A stretch of DNA of 5,140 bases, taken from positions 1-5,140 of the forward strand of contig DASVVU010000342.1 in NCBI GenBank assembly GCA_036386395.1, in the 5' to 3' direction. Within the stretch, counting starts at the first letter, position 1. Each line of letters opens with the position of its first letter. The stretch comes from JAJKJG01 sp036386395 (GTDB taxonomy: Bacteria; Pseudomonadota; Alphaproteobacteria; Rhizobiales; Beijerinckiaceae). This document shows, one piece after another, positions 4,979-5,140 of the stretch. Both the position numbers and the translations under genes were made by a program. Under the pieces are notes generated by a model. The model was not told the DNA's origin. It saw only the letters and a list, made by a program, of their open reading frames with translations, and made no database searches.

Positions 4979-5140
4979 ATGCCCGACACCCCGCGCGAGC
5001 GCCTCGGCTTCGTCCGCAACCCCCTCGACCGCCACAGCGCCGAGCGCGACGGCGCCTCCGCCCGGGCCGCCGACCCCCGCGCCGTCACCGTCGCGATCGC
5101 CGGCGAGATCCCGGTCCTGCGCCGGAACGGCGAGGCGATG
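4979..5140 (+). CDS. nudC: NADH pyrophosphatase NudC, N-terminal part only
   Basis: Only the first 54 residues are in the window. They begin MPDTPRERLGFVRNPLDRHS and match the start of rhizobial-type NudC, where a short tail leads into the NPLDR motif and then the Nudix-like N-terminal domain with a short strand (VTVAIAGEIPVLRR, about 36-49). NudC is a zinc-dependent Nudix hydrolase that splits NAD(H) into nicotinamide mononucleotide and AMP, and it can remove NAD caps from RNA. The zinc ribbon and the Nudix box would be downstream and are not visible, so the call rests on the N-terminal motif and on the HIT neighbour. The start is ATG 4979-4981, 12 bases after the HIT stop; a ribosome binding site is weak (GCGAGA). 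Confidence 0.75.
   Translation, partial: MPDTPRERLGFVRNPLDRHSAERDGASARAADPRAVTVAIAGEIPVLRRNGEAM

Noticed and set aside
4499..5035. A 178-codon minus-strand frame opposite the HIT gene and nudC start
   Set aside because: It covers two recognisable plus-strand genes across their junction and shows no domain of its own.

Overview
The window reads as a GC-rich alphaproteobacterial chromosome segment, most likely Hyphomicrobiales (Rhizobiales). The reasons are the DnaX variant with a degenerate zinc site and the motif EMDAASHTGID, the start of a rhizobial-type NudC (LGFVRNPLDR), a small tandem-receiver protein, and palindromic intergenic repeats of a style common in this order. The genus cannot be fixed from the sequence alone.

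Left part, minus strand (read right to left from 4009 to 1): a two-receiver response regulator with no output domain (4009-3116); the small bacterial signal recognition particle RNA, ffs (about 3086-2979); dnaX, the clamp-loader gamma/tau subunit (2915-1101); the YbaB/EbfC nucleoid-associated protein (982-662); and recR (500 to beyond base 1, lacking its 3' end). SRP RNA-dnaX-ybaB-recR is an old bacterial gene order serving replication and recombinational repair. Here the two spacers inside it (983-1100 and 501-661) are unusually wide for this cluster and are filled with palindromic, REP-like sequence. One hairpin there contains the recR ribosome binding site.

Right part, plus strand: a minimal PilZ-domain protein (4173-4469), a HIT-family nucleotide hydrolase/transferase (4535-4966) and, 12 bases later, the start of the NADH pyrophosphatase gene nudC (4979 to beyond the window end). 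The HIT gene and nudC probably form one nucleotide-housekeeping operon. The response regulator and the PilZ gene are divergent, and their 163-base intergenic region carries a near-centred dyad that could be a shared operator.

No mobile element, CRISPR array, tRNA or rRNA was seen, and there is no gene-free stretch longer than 165 bases. This is mostly core genome. The points worth a second look are the REP-like hairpins inside the dnaX-ybaB-recR cluster, the alternative 5' hairpin of the SRP RNA, the divergent dyad, and the output-less tandem receiver. I see no clear sign of a wholly new multi-gene system.
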